NCBI RefSeq assembly: GCF_037893185.1 | Contig: NZ_CP140772.1 | Coordinates: 2,108,001-2,172,000 of the forward strand | DNA from: Chitinophaga sp. 180180018-3 | GTDB lineage: Bacteria > Bacteroidota > Bacteroidia > Chitinophagales > Chitinophagaceae | Direction: 5' to 3' | DNA length: 64,000 nucleotides | Shown here: in pieces, positions 7,775-18,310 of the stretch | Position numbering within the stretch: the stretch's first letter is position 1 | How the letters are laid out: the number at the start of each line of letters is the position of its first letter | Translations under genes and position numbers: made by a program | Notes under the pieces: generated by a model | The model's database searches: none | What the model saw: only the letters and a program-made list of their open reading frames with translations | Told to the model about the DNA's origin: nothing

Positions 7775-10027
7775 ATGCAACCACTATATTCCATCCCGCT
7801 ATTATGCTGTCTTTTTCAGTCTGTCTATGCCCAGGTGCCTGTTCGCCCAATGTCAGATACGCCGGCTATACGCCCTCCCGCCAACCGTCGGCTGAACGAA
7901 GTAGTAATACAGGCAACCAAACCAGTGTTCCGGCAACAGCCATATGGTACCATTGTAAATGTAGGCAGCAGCGTGCTTACCAGAGGAAGTTCCGCCCTGG
8001 AAGTGCTGGAACGCTCGCCAGGTGTGTTTATCGATCGACGGAATAACAGCATTGCCCTGAATGGTAAAAGCGGCGTAACCGTAATGCTCAATGGTAAGCA
8101 GGTTCGCATGCCTGTGGAGCAGTTGGTAACATTCTTAAACGGACTTCGGGCAGACAATATTGAAAAGATAGAATTGCTTACCACACCTCCCGCCGGTTAT
8201 GATGCCGAAGGCAGCGCAGGGATGATTAACATTGTGCTGAAGCGGAACCGGCAGCACGGCACCAGTGGCACGGCCTCCGCTACCGCCGGCTATGGCTGGG
8301 GAGAGAAAGCGGTGTTAAGTCTTAGCCTGGCGCATAATACTCCGCGGGCGCAGGTTTATGGCGACTATTCCTTTTCGCACGACAGGAGCAATATGGACTG
8401 GCATTCCGATGCTACGGATAATGTGCCGCTAATGGGGCCTGCTGTTTCCTATTTTCTGAGCACAATGCGACCGGTGCAGCGTAATCATAACGCCGGCGCG
8501 GGTGTGGAGCTTCATCCCGACTCTACTGTTACCCTGGGGGCCAGCCTGCGTTACAACAACAGTTTACTCAATTTTATGACCATGAACAAAGCACGCTACC
8601 ACATACTGCCGGATTCGCTGGTACTCCTGGACGCAACCATAAACGGACCTAATCGCTGGCGAAATGTAATGGGTTCCTTATACCTTGAAAAGCGTCTCCG
8701 CCGGGGCACACAGTTGAGTGCAGATCTTGATTACCTGCGTTATATCAACGATAATCCCAGCGATGTGCAAACCACGCTGGTAAACACCAATGGCAAAGTT
8801 GTGCGGGAGAATGACAGTTTGTTTGCTCATCAGCAAAAAGGCATGGCCCATACCGTTATCAATGTAGGAGTGGTGAAGATGGATTACATCAGACAGTTTA
8901 ATCCGGTGTGGAAACTGGAGGCGGGTATTAAGGGAACTTATACCCAAAGCCGCAGTGTATCGGGCATCATTAGCCTGGTAAATGGCCAATGGGTTAGCAG
9001 AGAGGAAACCTCCAACAACATAGCCATGAAGGAAGCGATTGGCGCGGCTTATGTTTCCCTGAACGCCCAGTTGAACCCGCTTACCAGCCTGGTGATAGGA
9101 GCAAGGTATGAGTATTCCCTTACCCGTATGGGCGACCGGTTTAAAAACGAGTCTGTGGCCAACCGCAAACTAGGTAAGCTGTTTCCTTCCATATTCCTGT
9201 CCAGGAAACTGAATGAGCAATCTGAACTACAGTTTTCCTTTACTGAAAGAATCAGTCGCCCTTCTTATAACGATCTGGCTTCCTTTGTTGCATATACCGA
9301 TCCGGTATCTGTATTTACCGGTAATCCCCTGTTAAAGCCCGCTATTACGTATAACCTGAAGCTGGGCTATCGTTATAAAAGCTATGCCTTTTCCTTGTTA
9401 GGCAGCAGAGACAACAGCCCTATTGTACACTACCAGATTGTAGAAGTCCCCGGCAGCAACCTGCTGCACGTATCTCCCCAAAATCTGGCGTGGCAGAACA
9501 ATATTGCCTTACAGGCTGATTTACCCTGGAAGGTGGGCAATTGGTGGAACATGAATTACAGCCTCGCAGGCGGGTGGCGGCAGTTCAGGGTGGAGTTTAC
9601 CCGGGTGCCGGCAGAAAAAGCCTACTATTGGTATACCATAAACTTTAATGAAACTTTTCAGCTGCCCCAGCATTTCTCCCTGGAAGTAAGCGGTTGGTAC
9701 AATGGTCCTTCCTACGATGGATCTAAAAAATACGATGGATTTGGTGCTGTTAATGCCGGTATTAAAAAAGAAATGAAAAATAATAGCGGCACTTTGCAAC
9801 TATCCGTTACCGATGTTTTCAGGACCAACCAATCGCATAGTTATTATGGTGCATTAACCGAAGAGGCCTTTTCCCTGAGAAGTCATGTCGTATTTAATAC
9901 AGAATCCCACTATTCACCCATTTTTAAATTAACCTACGCCCGGTCTTTCGGTGGCAACGCCACCAAAAACCAACGCATCCGCCAAACTGGTGCCAGCGAG
10001 GAACGGGAACGGGTGAGAAGTAATTAG
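7775..10027 (+). CDS. TonB-dependent receptor, outer membrane beta-barrel family, without regulatory domain
   Basis: A 750-residue outer membrane protein with a signal peptide ending near AQVPVRP. The plug domain starts almost at once with LNEVVIQATKP, then SVLTRGSSALEVLERSPGV, LNGKSGVTVMLNGKQV and DAEGSAGMINIVLKRN, which are typical of the OMP_b-brl_3 receptor class. The remaining 550 residues are barrel strands. Unlike its relative at 25427-27871 it lacks the carboxypeptidase-regulatory-like domain before the plug. It is divergent from the LytTR two-component operon, with 248 bases between starts. The substrate is unknown. Confidence 0.88.
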   Translation: MQPLYSIPLLCCLFQSVYAQVPVRPMSDTPAIRPPANRRLNEVVIQATKPVFRQQPYGTIVNVGSSVLTRGSSALEVLERSPGVFIDRRNNSIALNGKSGVTVMLNGKQVRMPVEQLVTFLNGLRADNIEKIELLTTPPAGYDAEGSAGMINIVLKRNRQHGTSGTASATAGYGWGEKAVLSLSLAHNTPRAQVYGDYSFSHDRSNMDWHSDATDNVPLMGPAVSYFLSTMRPVQRNHNAGAGVELHPDSTVTLGASLRYNNSLLNFMTMNKARYHILPDSLVLLDATINGPNRWRNVMGSLYLEKRLRRGTQLSADLDYLRYINDNPSDVQTTLVNTNGKVVRENDSLFAHQQKGMAHTVINVGVVKMDYIRQFNPVWKLEAGIKGTYTQSRSVSGIISLVNGQWVSREETSNNIAMKEAIGAAYVSLNAQLNPLTSLVIGARYEYSLTRMGDRFKNESVANRKLGKLFPSIFLSRKLNEQSELQFSFTERISRPSYNDLASFVAYTDPVSVFTGNPLLKPAITYNLKLGYRYKSYAFSLLGSRDNSPIVHYQIVEVPGSNLLHVSPQNLAWQNNIALQADLPWKVGNWWNMNYSLAGGWRQFRVEFTRVPAEKAYYWYTINFNETFQLPQHFSLEVSGWYNGPSYDGSKKYDGFGAVNAGIKKEMKNNSGTLQLSVTDVFRTNQSHSYYGALTEEAFSLRSHVVFNTESHYSPIFKLTYARSFGGNATKNQRIRQTGASEERERVRSN

Positions 10028-10075
10028 TGAATAGGCTTCTTCTTAATTCTTCATTCCCGATTCCTCATTCCATAA

Positions 10076-10092
10076 TGTGTAATTTGTACACA
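10076..10092. promoter_or_regulatory. Possible operator, inverted repeat TGTGTA-5-TACACA
   Basis: A perfect 6-bp inverted repeat with a 5-base spacer lies about 95 bases before the CBS-domain gene. It could bind a dimeric regulator. There is no supporting second copy in the window. Confidence 0.25.
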
Positions 10093-10184
10093 TTTCCATT
10101 CTTTACTGTCTTGCTTTTAACAGTGAAAAATCTTAACTTAGGTATGGTGGTTTTTCATTTTTTACTTCTTTAAAAAGGTTTGGT

Positions 10185-10628
10185 ATGGGAAAAGTACGTA
10201 ACATACTGCAGGTAAAGGGTCATGCAGTATACTCAATCAACCCTGATAATACCGTTTTTGAAGCACTACAAATGTTAGTTGACCGGAATGTAGGTGCATT
10301 AACAGTGGTAGACGAAAACGACCGCTTCCTGGGAATTTTTTCCGAACGCGACTATGCCCGCAGGGTCATCCTGAAAGGGCGTGCATCCAAGGAAACCCTG
10401 GTTCGTGAGATCATGACTGAACATCCTGTTACAGTAAGCGAAGAAGATTCCATAGAAGATTGTATGGCATTGATGACTGAAAGAAGGATTCGTCACCTGC
10501 CGGTAACAGATGAACAAAGCAGGTTGATCGGACTTATTTCTATTGGAGACGTAGTGAAATTTATTATCGATGACCAGCGCTACATTATTACCAGCCTGGA
10601 GTGCTATATAACAGGCACGCATACCTGA
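10185..10628 (+). CDS. CBS-domain pair protein
   Basis: The 147-residue protein is two CBS domains and nothing else. The first covers about residues 8-62 (VFEALQMLVDRNVGALTVVDENDRFLGIFSERDYARRV) and the second about 75-135 (DSIEDCMALMTERRIRHLPVTDEQSRLIGLISIGDVVK). Such stand-alone pairs bind adenine nucleotides and are often labelled inosine-5-monophosphate-dehydrogenase-like, but there is no catalytic domain here. It has a cytosolic composition with no signal. It precedes the nuo operon by 249 bases on the same strand; no functional link is shown. Confidence 0.9.
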   Translation: MGKVRNILQVKGHAVYSINPDNTVFEALQMLVDRNVGALTVVDENDRFLGIFSERDYARRVILKGRASKETLVREIMTEHPVTVSEEDSIEDCMALMTERRIRHLPVTDEQSRLIGLISIGDVVKFIIDDQRYIITSLECYITGTHT

Positions 10629-10877
10629 TGATCACCTATTAATCTGTTTTGCTGAGTAAAGGTAAATTTTGTAACTTCATATTCATATAGTCTTTACCGT
10701 AACGCGGAATTTGAAAGTATTGAAACGGGAAGTTTCCCGAAGTGTTCTCGCGGTTTACAGACTTATAGATAGATTTATAACCGGCATGTTACAGTAGATT
10801 GGAAAGCATACTACTGGTTTTTTTCTGAAGACAGGCTCAACAGACTTTTAAGTAAATCGCTCGGGAGGGCGAACACT
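10629..10877. promoter_or_regulatory. Leader region of the nuo operon
   Basis: This 249-base gap must contain the nuo promoter, but no clear TAnnTTTG with a matching upstream element stands out; GTAAATTTTG at about 10660 is the nearest. A near-palindrome CGGGAAGTTTCCCG (10726-10739) is a candidate operator. A strong GGGAGG ribosome site lies at 10863-10868, 9 bases before the TTG start of nuoA. Confidence 0.35.
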
Positions 10878-11351
10878 TTGGAAAGCACTGTTTCAGGTAC
10901 CCACCCTATCTGGCCATTTTTAGTTTATGGCGGTATCGTAGTAGTACTTATTGGTACCATACTAGGATTATCCTATGTTCTCGGTCAACATCATAAAGAC
11001 CGTGCTACTGGCGAGGCATATGAGTCCGGCATCGTCTCTACGGGTTCCGCCCGCCTAAGATTTCCATCTCAATTTTATCTGGTTGCTATGCTGTTTGTCA
11101 TATTCGACATCGAAACAGTATTGATCATCTCATGGGCAATTGCCTACGATGCGGTGGGATGGACCGGCTTTCTGGGAGTATCCGTTTTTATCTTCATATT
11201 GGTGGCTGTACTTATTTACGAATGGCGTAATGGTGCACTGGATTTCGGGCCGGACGGGAAAAGAATTTTGCGTGCATATAGGAAGATGAAAAAGAAAAAG
11301 GCTGTTCACGTTAACGGATATACGGAGAAACATTCTCCTGCACTTACCTGA
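10878..11351 (+). CDS. nuoA: NADH-quinone oxidoreductase subunit A
   Basis: A 157-residue membrane subunit of respiratory complex I. Three membrane helices are visible (near residues 14-36, 70-90 and 95-117), with the family signature RFPSQFYLVAMLFVIFDIETV in the middle helix. It starts at a TTG, chosen because no ATG fits and a GGGAGG site lies 9 bases upstream. It is the first gene of a 13-gene nuo operon. The C-terminal tail of about 35 residues is basic and longer than in many NuoA proteins. Confidence 0.93.
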   Translation: MESTVSGTHPIWPFLVYGGIVVVLIGTILGLSYVLGQHHKDRATGEAYESGIVSTGSARLRFPSQFYLVAMLFVIFDIETVLIISWAIAYDAVGWTGFLGVSVFIFILVAVLIYEWRNGALDFGPDGKRILRAYRKMKKKKAVHVNGYTEKHSPALT

Positions 11352-11383
11352 TTGATTCAATGACAGCGTAAAAGCAGCATATT

Positions 11384-12022
11384 ATGAAATGGTGGCTGAC
11401 TAAAGCAGACGATGTTACCGGTAAAGTATCCGGTAATACTTCTGTGGAAGAAGTAATACAACAGAGTGTGATGCTTACATCAGTAGATCGTTTGCTTGCC
11501 TGGGGGCGTAAGAATTCGCTCTGGCCGTTCCACTTTGGCCTTTCCTGTTGTTTCGTTGAGATGGCAACTGCCATGACCCCCAAATATGATATGGCCCGAT
11601 TCGGAGCTGAAGTGATACGCGGTACGCCGCGTGAAGCGGATGTGATGATCATTGCCGGTACCGTATTCATCAAAATGGCGCCTGTTATACAACGCCTGTA
11701 TGAACAGATGATGGAGCCCCGTTGGATCATTTCAATGGGCTCCTGTGCCAACTCCGGCGGTATGTATGATATTTATAGTGTTGTGCAGGGGATCGACAAA
11801 TTCCTGCCCGTAGATGTATACGTGCCTGGTTGTCCGCCACGCCCGGATGCTTTCATGCAGGGACTGATGTTGCTGCGCGACAGTGTAGGCAATGAAAAGC
11901 GGCCGCTGAGCTGGGTGATAGGCGAACAGGGAATCATAAAACCTTCAAAGCCTTCCGTAAAGGAAATCATGAGAGACAAACGGCAACAAATGACACAGTT
12001 TAAAACAACTGATGAGATATAA
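11384..12022 (+). CDS. nuoB: NADH-quinone oxidoreductase subunit B
   Basis: The 212-residue peripheral subunit that carries cluster N2, the last iron-sulfur centre before quinone. The four [4Fe-4S] ligands are visible: Cys55 and Cys56 (GLSCCFVEM), Cys121 ([10 protein letters not shown]) and Cys150 ([11 protein letters not shown]). The N-terminal segment [20 protein letters not shown] resembles the gammaproteobacterial form. It follows nuoA by 32 bases. Confidence 0.95.
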   Translation: MKWWLTKADDVTGKVSGNTSVEEVIQQSVMLTSVDRLLAWGRKNSLWPFHFGLSCCFVEMATAMTPKYDMARFGAEVIRGTPREADVMIIAGTVFIKMAPVIQRLYEQMMEPRWIISMGSCANSGGMYDIYSVVQGIDKFLPVDVYVPGCPPRPDAFMQGLMLLRDSVGNEKRPLSWVIGEQGIIKPSKPSVKEIMRDKRQQMTQFKTTDEI

Positions 12023-12104
12023 TTGAATGAAATACTAACGTTAACGACTATATGACATAACAGCGGATTACTTATTTATTGCTTCGTCTAAAACTTAATA
12101 CGCC

Positions 12105-13850
12105 ATGCCAGAGCGCATTGCAGCGGAATTAAGCTCCCGTTTTGGCGATATTGCCTTTCAGCCTCAGGCTACACGGGATGGAACGCCCACCTTCTGGACG
12201 CCACAGGAGAATATTGTGACGGTCCTGAAATATCTTAAATCAGAAATTTCCTCTCCATATCCTATGCTCTACGACCTCACCGCGGTCGATGAGCGGGCCT
12301 ATAACCGGCAGCAGAACGGGCATAAGCATTTCGATTTTGCTATTGTATATACCCTGTTTTCCTTCGACAGAAATGAATTTCTGCGTATTAAAGTCGGTCT
12401 GTACGGCGAGTTTCCGTCCATTGAAACAATCACCTCCGTCTGGCCCTCCGCCAATTGGTACGAAAGGGAAGTGTACGACATGTTTGGGATTCGTTTCAAC
12501 GGACACCCTTTCCTCAGGCGCATTCTGATGCCCGGCACCTGGGAAGGGTACCCCCTGCGTAAGGAACACCCGGCCAGAGCTACAGAAATGGGCCCATTCA
12601 GGCTATACGATGATAAAGTAGACAGGGAACAGGAAGCCCTGCAATTCAAGCCTGAAGAATGGGGACTGAAGCGCCATAGCGAGGACGCAGATTTCATGTT
12701 CCTCAACATCGGGCCGCAGCACCCCGGCACGCATGGCGTGTTACGCATTATTCTGCAGCTTAACGGGGAAGACATTGTAGACGCCGTACCTGAGATCGGA
12801 TTCCATCACCGTGGCGCTGAGAAAATGGGCGAGCGGCAATCCTGGCATACTTATATTCCTTACACCGACCGTATCGACTATCTCGGGGGTGTCAATAATA
12901 ATCTTGCTTACCTGCTGGCTGTTGAGCAGCTGGGAGGCATTGATGTACCGGCACGTGCACAGGTGATCCGTGTCATGCTCTGCGAATTGTTCAGGATTGC
13001 CAGTCACCTTGTCTGGTATGGCACCTTCGCGCAGGATCTCGGCCAGTTATCACCTGTCTTTTATATGTTCACCGACCGTGAAAAAATTTTCTCCATCATA
13101 GAAGCCATCTGCGGCGGCCGTATGCATCCCAACTGGTTCCGCATTGGTGGTGTTGCACAGGATCTTCCGAATGGCTGGGAACAGCTTGTAAAAGATTTTA
13201 TCCGCTATTTCCCCCGGCAACTGAAAGAATATGATAAGATGGTGATGCAGAACTATCTTTTTAAAGCCCGTACAAAAGGAATTGGTATTTACACCCTGGA
13301 AGAAGCGATCGACTGGGGCGTAACAGGGCCGGGCCTCCGGGCATGCGGCATGGAATGGGATATGCGCAAGAAACGACCTTACAGCGGTTATGAGCAATTC
13401 GATTTCGATATACCCGTGGCAGATAATGGTGATTGCTATGATCGTGCAGTAGTAAGAGTGGAAGAAATGCGGCAAAGTTTACGCATCGTGGAACAATGCC
13501 TGAATAACATGCCAGCCGGAGAATACAAATCCCATCATCCTTTGGCAACACCTCCCGTAAAGGCACGTACCATGCAGGATATTGAAACACTGATTCATCA
13601 TTTCCTGAATGTAAGCTGGGGACCGGTGATACCAGCAGGAGAAGCGATGAGCTGCACAGAAGCCACTAAAGGCTGGAACAGCTATTACCTGATCAGCGAT
13701 GGTAATACTGCCGCTTACCGGGTAAGGGTAAGAACCCCGTCGTTCCCGCATATGCAAATGATACCATTGATCAGCCGTGGATATACAGTGGCAGATCTTC
13801 TTTCTATACTTGGCGGAATGGATTATGTACTGGCCGACATCGACCGATAA
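12105..13850 (+). CDS. nuoCD: NADH-quinone oxidoreductase, fused subunits C and D
   Basis: A 581-residue fusion. Residues about 1-180 are NuoC ([41 protein letters not shown]), and residues about 190-581 are NuoD ([32 protein letters not shown], the quinone-site region). Most Bacteroidota that I recall keep nuoC and nuoD separate, while E. coli and its relatives have this fusion. It lies 82 bases after nuoB. The start ATG at 12105 gives the usual length for the fused protein. Confidence 0.95.
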   Translation: MPERIAAELSSRFGDIAFQPQATRDGTPTFWTPQENIVTVLKYLKSEISSPYPMLYDLTAVDERAYNRQQNGHKHFDFAIVYTLFSFDRNEFLRIKVGLYGEFPSIETITSVWPSANWYEREVYDMFGIRFNGHPFLRRILMPGTWEGYPLRKEHPARATEMGPFRLYDDKVDREQEALQFKPEEWGLKRHSEDADFMFLNIGPQHPGTHGVLRIILQLNGEDIVDAVPEIGFHHRGAEKMGERQSWHTYIPYTDRIDYLGGVNNNLAYLLAVEQLGGIDVPARAQVIRVMLCELFRIASHLVWYGTFAQDLGQLSPVFYMFTDREKIFSIIEAICGGRMHPNWFRIGGVAQDLPNGWEQLVKDFIRYFPRQLKEYDKMVMQNYLFKARTKGIGIYTLEEAIDWGVTGPGLRACGMEWDMRKKRPYSGYEQFDFDIPVADNGDCYDRAVVRVEEMRQSLRIVEQCLNNMPAGEYKSHHPLATPPVKARTMQDIETLIHHFLNVSWGPVIPAGEAMSCTEATKGWNSYYLISDGNTAAYRVRVRTPSFPHMQMIPLISRGYTVADLLSILGGMDYVLADIDR

Positions 13851-13860
13851 AACAGCAGAT

Positions 13861-14325
13861 ATGCTTACTACCATCGAAATAGAAAAAATCAATCACGAAG
13901 TAACACAGGTACCTGTTAAAAAAGCCGCCTGTATAGAAGCGTTGAAGATTGTACAGCGGGAAAGACGATGGGTGTCGGATGAAAGCGTGGCCGACATTGC
14001 CGCCATCCTGGATATGAGCGCTGCGGAAGTAGACAGCGTAGCCACTTTCTATAACCTGATCTTCCGGCACCCCGTAGGCAGGCATGTGATTCTGCTGTGC
14101 GACAGTATCAGTTGCTACGTGATGGGCTATACGAATATCAGAAACAGCCTGATGGATTTACTCAGCATTAAATACGGACAAACCACTGCCGACGACCGCT
14201 TTACCCTGCTCCCCAATGCCTGCCTGGGTACCTGCGATCATGCGCCTGCAATGATGATAGATAACGATCTGTACAGGGATATCCGGGAAGATGAACTTCC
14301 CGGCATCCTGCAAAATTATTTGTGA
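13861..14325 (+). CDS. nuoE: NADH-quinone oxidoreductase subunit E
   Basis: A 154-residue thioredoxin-fold subunit with a [2Fe-2S] cluster. Ligands are Cys80 and Cys85 (LCDSISCYVMG) and Cys121 and Cys125 (NACLGTCDHAP). The N-terminal helical part has AAEVDSVATFYNLIF, a family signature. I start it at 13861, 10 bases after nuoCD stops; an earlier in-frame ATG at 13777 would lie inside nuoCD and add 28 unrelated residues. Confidence 0.94.
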   Translation: MLTTIEIEKINHEVTQVPVKKAACIEALKIVQRERRWVSDESVADIAAILDMSAAEVDSVATFYNLIFRHPVGRHVILLCDSISCYVMGYTNIRNSLMDLLSIKYGQTTADDRFTLLPNACLGTCDHAPAMMIDNDLYRDIREDELPGILQNYL

Positions 14326-14350
14326 GAACAACAGCAATAATCGGAGTGAT

Positions 14351-15625
14351 ATGGAAAAACCGCTCACACAGCATATTCCGGCGTCCGGAGAACCGCTTCA
14401 GCTGAAAGCATATGAAGCAGTAGGAGGGTATTCCGCACTCCGTAAAGTATTGCAGGAACTTACTCCCGAAGAAGTTACCGGAGTGGTAAAGGATGCTAAC
14501 CTGAGAGGAAGAGGCGGCGCAGGATTCAGTACCGGCGTGAAATGGAGCTTTGTGCCGATGAATGTTACCGGACCTAAATACCTCGTTGCAAATGCGGATG
14601 AAATGGAGCCAGGCACATTCAAAGACAGATGGTTGCTGCAAGGTAACCCGCATCAGCTACTGGAAGGAATGATTATCGCCGCTTATGCCATACAGGCTAC
14701 CCAGGCTTTTGTTTTCATGCGATGGGCCTACAAGGAAGCAGCTGCTATAATGACCCGGGCCATTGCAGATGCATATCATGCCGGTTATCTCGGTAAAAAC
14801 ATACTCGGTAAAAATTTTAACCTGGACATGCAGTTGCATACAGGTGTAGGAAGATATATGTGTGGGGAGGAAACAGCATTACTGAACTCGCTGGAAGGCA
14901 AGCGCGCCGTGCCACGTGCGAAACCCCCGTTCCCGCAGGTAAGCGGCCTGTTTGGAAAACCTACTATCGTTAACAATGTGGAAACGCTGTCGTATATCCC
15001 ACATATTCTCAACAAGGGTGGCGACTGGTTCAAATCATTGAGCTATACCGCCGACGGGGGAACGAAAATCTATGGCGTGAGCGGTAAAGTGAACCGACCG
15101 GGTGCATGGGAACTTCCCATGGGCGTAACTATGAGAGAGCTACTGGAGGAGCACGCCGGCGGTATGAGAAATGGTTACCGCTTTCGTGGAGCCCTGCCTG
15201 GCGGCGCATCTACCGACTTCCTGACGGATGCACACCTCGATGTTAAAATGGATTTCACCGGTGTATCCGCCGCTGGCAGCAGGCTTGGTACCGGTACTAT
15301 GGTTGTACTGGATGACCATACCTGCCCGGTTGGATTTGTACATAACCTGGAACATTTCTTTGCACAGGAATCCTGTGGCTTCTGCACACCCTGCCGGGAA
15401 GGATTACCCTGGACCGAAAAGTTATTGCTGGCCCTCGAAGAAGGCCAGGGAACATATGCTGACCTGGAACAGCTGGAAATGCATACCAGGTTGTTAGGAC
15501 CGGGAAATACATTCTGTGCGCTGGCGCCCGGAGCAATGGAGCCTTTGCAAAGTGCACTGAAGTATTTCCGGGAGGATTTTGAACAACATATCAAAGAGAA
15601 AAAATGCCCGTATGCCCATCATTAA
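14351..15625 (+). CDS. nuoF: NADH-quinone oxidoreductase subunit F
   Basis: A 424-residue subunit that binds NADH and FMN and carries cluster N3. Visible signatures are RGRGGAGFSTGVKWSF (nucleotide site), NADEMEPGTFKDR (FMN region), CGEETALLNSLEG, and the [4Fe-4S] ligands in ESCGFCTPCREG plus a later Cys in NTFCALAP. I start it at the ATG at 14351, which has GGAG just upstream; a start at 14291 would lie inside nuoE. The end overlaps the nuoG start by 14 bases. Confidence 0.95.
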   Translation: MEKPLTQHIPASGEPLQLKAYEAVGGYSALRKVLQELTPEEVTGVVKDANLRGRGGAGFSTGVKWSFVPMNVTGPKYLVANADEMEPGTFKDRWLLQGNPHQLLEGMIIAAYAIQATQAFVFMRWAYKEAAAIMTRAIADAYHAGYLGKNILGKNFNLDMQLHTGVGRYMCGEETALLNSLEGKRAVPRAKPPFPQVSGLFGKPTIVNNVETLSYIPHILNKGGDWFKSLSYTADGGTKIYGVSGKVNRPGAWELPMGVTMRELLEEHAGGMRNGYRFRGALPGGASTDFLTDAHLDVKMDFTGVSAAGSRLGTGTMVVLDDHTCPVGFVHNLEHFFAQESCGFCTPCREGLPWTEKLLLALEEGQGTYADLEQLEMHTRLLGPGNTFCALAPGAMEPLQSALKYFREDFEQHIKEKKCPYAHH

Positions 15626-18305
15626 CATAGACAATAAAGCATATGAAGTCAGGGAAGGTAAAAACCTGCTGGAAGCCTGCCTGTCGCTTGGCCTCAACCT
15701 CCCTTATTTCTGCTGGCATCCGGCGCTGGGCGCCGTGGGCGCCTGCCGTCAATGTGCAATCAAATTATTCAAAGATGCAGACGATACACGGGGCCGTATC
15801 GTAATGGCCTGTATGGAACCGGTAAAGGACCAGCAGTATTTATCGATCGACGATAAGGCAGCCCGTGATTTCAGGGAGCATGTGATCGGATGGCTGATGA
15901 CCAATCATCCTCACGACTGTGCTGTGTGCGATGAAGGAGGCGCCTGCCATTTGCAGGACATGACAGTGATGACGGGGCATAGTTATCGTGATTATCGTTT
16001 TACAAAAAGAACCTACCACAATCAATACCTGGGCCCTTTTCTGAACCATGAAATGAACCGATGCATACAATGTTACCGATGCGTACGTTTCTATAAAGAT
16101 TTTGCAGGTGGAAAAGATCTGGATGTGTTTGCCGCGCATAACCACGTGTATTTTGGCCGTCAGCAGGAAGGGATACTGGAAAGTGAATTCAGTGGTAACC
16201 TGGCGGAAATTTGTCCTACAGGTGTATTTACGGATAAAACCCTTAAGGAACATTATACCCGCAAATGGGATCTTACTTCCGCTGCCTCGGTATGCCAGGG
16301 CTGCGGTCTGGGATGTAACATTATCGCTGGTGAAAGATATGGAGCGGTCAGGCAGATCACCAATCGCTTCAATGGCGCAGTGAATGGATATTTCCTGTGC
16401 GACCGTGGCCGCTATGGTTACGAGTTTGTTAACAGCGACAATCGCATTCGTGAACCCAAAGTATATCACTCACCGGCTGAAAAGAGCAACGGTATTCCCA
16501 TTATGCAACACCTGATTAACAGGATACCGCCAGGCAAAACAGTCGGAATCGGCTCGCCCCGCGCTTCTCTCGAATCCAATGCTCTGCTGAAAGAACTGGT
16601 GGGCGAAGAAAATTTTTATCTGGGCGTTTCCGATGCTGAGCACGACCTGGTTTCACTTTCGCTGAAGATACTCCGCGACGGCCCGGTGCGCGCCGCTTCC
16701 CTGCAGGAAGCAGCTACTGCCGATGTGGTACTGATTCTTGGTGAGGATGTTACAAATACCGCCCCGATGCTCGCGTTATCGGTCCGGCAGGCGGTGCGCA
16801 GCAAACCTGTAGATGAAGCGATCAATCACATACATGTTCCTGCCTGGCAGGATGCAGCCATCCGGGAAGCCGTGCAGGATCAAAAAGGGCCGCTGTACAT
16901 ATTGAATGTAGTAACAACCAAACTGGATGAACTGGCAAAGGGAGTTTATCATACTGCACCCGACAATATAGCGCGTATAGGCTTTGCCGTTAGTCATCTC
17001 CTGAATGAAGATATACCTGAAGTGCAAGGTATGTCGGAACAGGGAAAGGCTGCTGCCGCTGAAATTGCAGCGGCATTGAAGAATGCCCGGAAACCCCTGA
17101 TCATTGCCGGTTATGGCAGTGGCAGCGGAGCCGTGATCAAATCGGCCGCCAACATTGCATGGACACTTCATCAGCTGGGAACAGACGCCATGCTAACACT
17201 TACTGTACCCGAATGCAACAGCATGGGCCTGGAAATACTCGGTGGCCACCGGCTTAGCGCCGCAGTAGACCGTGTACTGGGTAACGACGTGGAAACCGCG
17301 ATAGTATTGGAAAACGATCTGTATCGCCGCCTGGATAAACACCGGGCCTCTCTGTTCTTCGATAAAATAAAGGATCTCATCCAGCTCGATCATCTTTACA
17401 ACGATACTTCTGAAAAGGCTACCATACTGCTACCTGCGGCCACGTTTGCAGAATCAGACGGTACGCTTGTGAATAATGAAGGACGTGCGCAACGGTTCTT
17501 CCAGGTATTTGCTGCAGCCGGAGCCATGCAGGAAAGCTGGCGCTGGCTGTTGCAAATCGGAAAGGCGGTAGGATTAGCTGCTTTTGCCAGGCTGGAACAT
17601 TTTGATGAAGTAGTGGCTCACATAGCGGCCGGAGTGCCGTTGCTGGCACGGATTGATACACTTGCGCCGCATGCAGATTTTCGTATAGCCGGCCAGAAAG
17701 TACCCCGCGAACCTCACCGGTACAGCGGACGTACTGCCATACTGGCCAATGTGAATGTGAGCGAGCCTAAACCTCCGGAAGATAAGGATACCGCTTTGTC
17801 TTTCACCATGGAAGGATACCGCAATGAGCCTCCTTCTGCCATGATACCTTTCTTCTGGGCACCCGGATGGAACTCCGTGCAATCTGTGAATAAATTTCAG
17901 GTAGAACCGGGAGGACCGCTGCATGACGGAAATCCCGGTCAACGCCTGCTGGAGCCTCATAACAATGGGTCTATACGCTTCTTTACCGAAGTGCCGGAAC
18001 CATTTCTTCCATTGCCCGAGCACCTGCTCCTTGTACCCGTTTATCATATTTTCGGATCGGAGGAACTGAGCATTTATACGCCAGGCATCGCGGAAAGAGT
18101 GCCTGCGCCGTATATCATGCTACACCCCGACGATGCAAAACGGTTGCAGGTGGCCGAAGGACACTCACTACATTTTATTAATAACGGGCACAGATATACG
18201 TTGCCCGTGATATTGAATGAAGAGTTACAGCAAGGCATAGCCGGCATACCGGTAGGTTTACCAGGAATGGAAATAGCAGAAGTTCCTCAATTGATCAAAG
18301 TATAA
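15612..18305 (+). CDS. nuoG: NADH-quinone oxidoreductase subunit G, long E. coli-type
   Basis: An 897-residue iron-sulfur subunit with a molybdopterin-oxidoreductase-like body. Ligands include Cys34/45/48/67 of a [2Fe-2S] centre, the His-Cys set in [29 protein letters not shown] with CPTG, and a further set CQGCGLGCN plus YFLCDRG that matches the extra cluster N7. Phrases such as [39 protein letters not shown] and [11 protein letters not shown] are, from memory, almost word for word those of E. coli NuoG. I start it at 15612 ([13 protein letters not shown]); 15579 is an alternative deeper in nuoF. Confidence 0.95.
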   Translation: MPIINIDNKAYEVREGKNLLEACLSLGLNLPYFCWHPALGAVGACRQCAIKLFKDADDTRGRIVMACMEPVKDQQYLSIDDKAARDFREHVIGWLMTNHPHDCAVCDEGGACHLQDMTVMTGHSYRDYRFTKRTYHNQYLGPFLNHEMNRCIQCYRCVRFYKDFAGGKDLDVFAAHNHVYFGRQQEGILESEFSGNLAEICPTGVFTDKTLKEHYTRKWDLTSAASVCQGCGLGCNIIAGERYGAVRQITNRFNGAVNGYFLCDRGRYGYEFVNSDNRIREPKVYHSPAEKSNGIPIMQHLINRIPPGKTVGIGSPRASLESNALLKELVGEENFYLGVSDAEHDLVSLSLKILRDGPVRAASLQEAATADVVLILGEDVTNTAPMLALSVRQAVRSKPVDEAINHIHVPAWQDAAIREAVQDQKGPLYILNVVTTKLDELAKGVYHTAPDNIARIGFAVSHLLNEDIPEVQGMSEQGKAAAAEIAAALKNARKPLIIAGYGSGSGAVIKSAANIAWTLHQLGTDAMLTLTVPECNSMGLEILGGHRLSAAVDRVLGNDVETAIVLENDLYRRLDKHRASLFFDKIKDLIQLDHLYNDTSEKATILLPAATFAESDGTLVNNEGRAQRFFQVFAAAGAMQESWRWLLQIGKAVGLAAFARLEHFDEVVAHIAAGVPLLARIDTLAPHADFRIAGQKVPREPHRYSGRTAILANVNVSEPKPPEDKDTALSFTMEGYRNEPPSAMIPFFWAPGWNSVQSVNKFQVEPGGPLHDGNPGQRLLEPHNNGSIRFFTEVPEPFLPLPEHLLLVPVYHIFGSEELSIYTPGIAERVPAPYIMLHPDDAKRLQVAEGHSLHFINNGHRYTLPVILNEELQQGIAGIPVGLPGMEIAEVPQLIKV

Positions 18306-18310
18306 ATATT

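Noticed and set aside
7636..8046. 136-codon plus-strand frame before the first receptor
   Set aside because: It overlaps the receptor start in another frame and has no protein-like pattern.
10726..10739. Near-palindrome CGGGAAGTTTCCCG before nuoA as a specific known operator
   Set aside because: It resembles no binding site that I can name with confidence and occurs once; kept only as a note in the leader entry.
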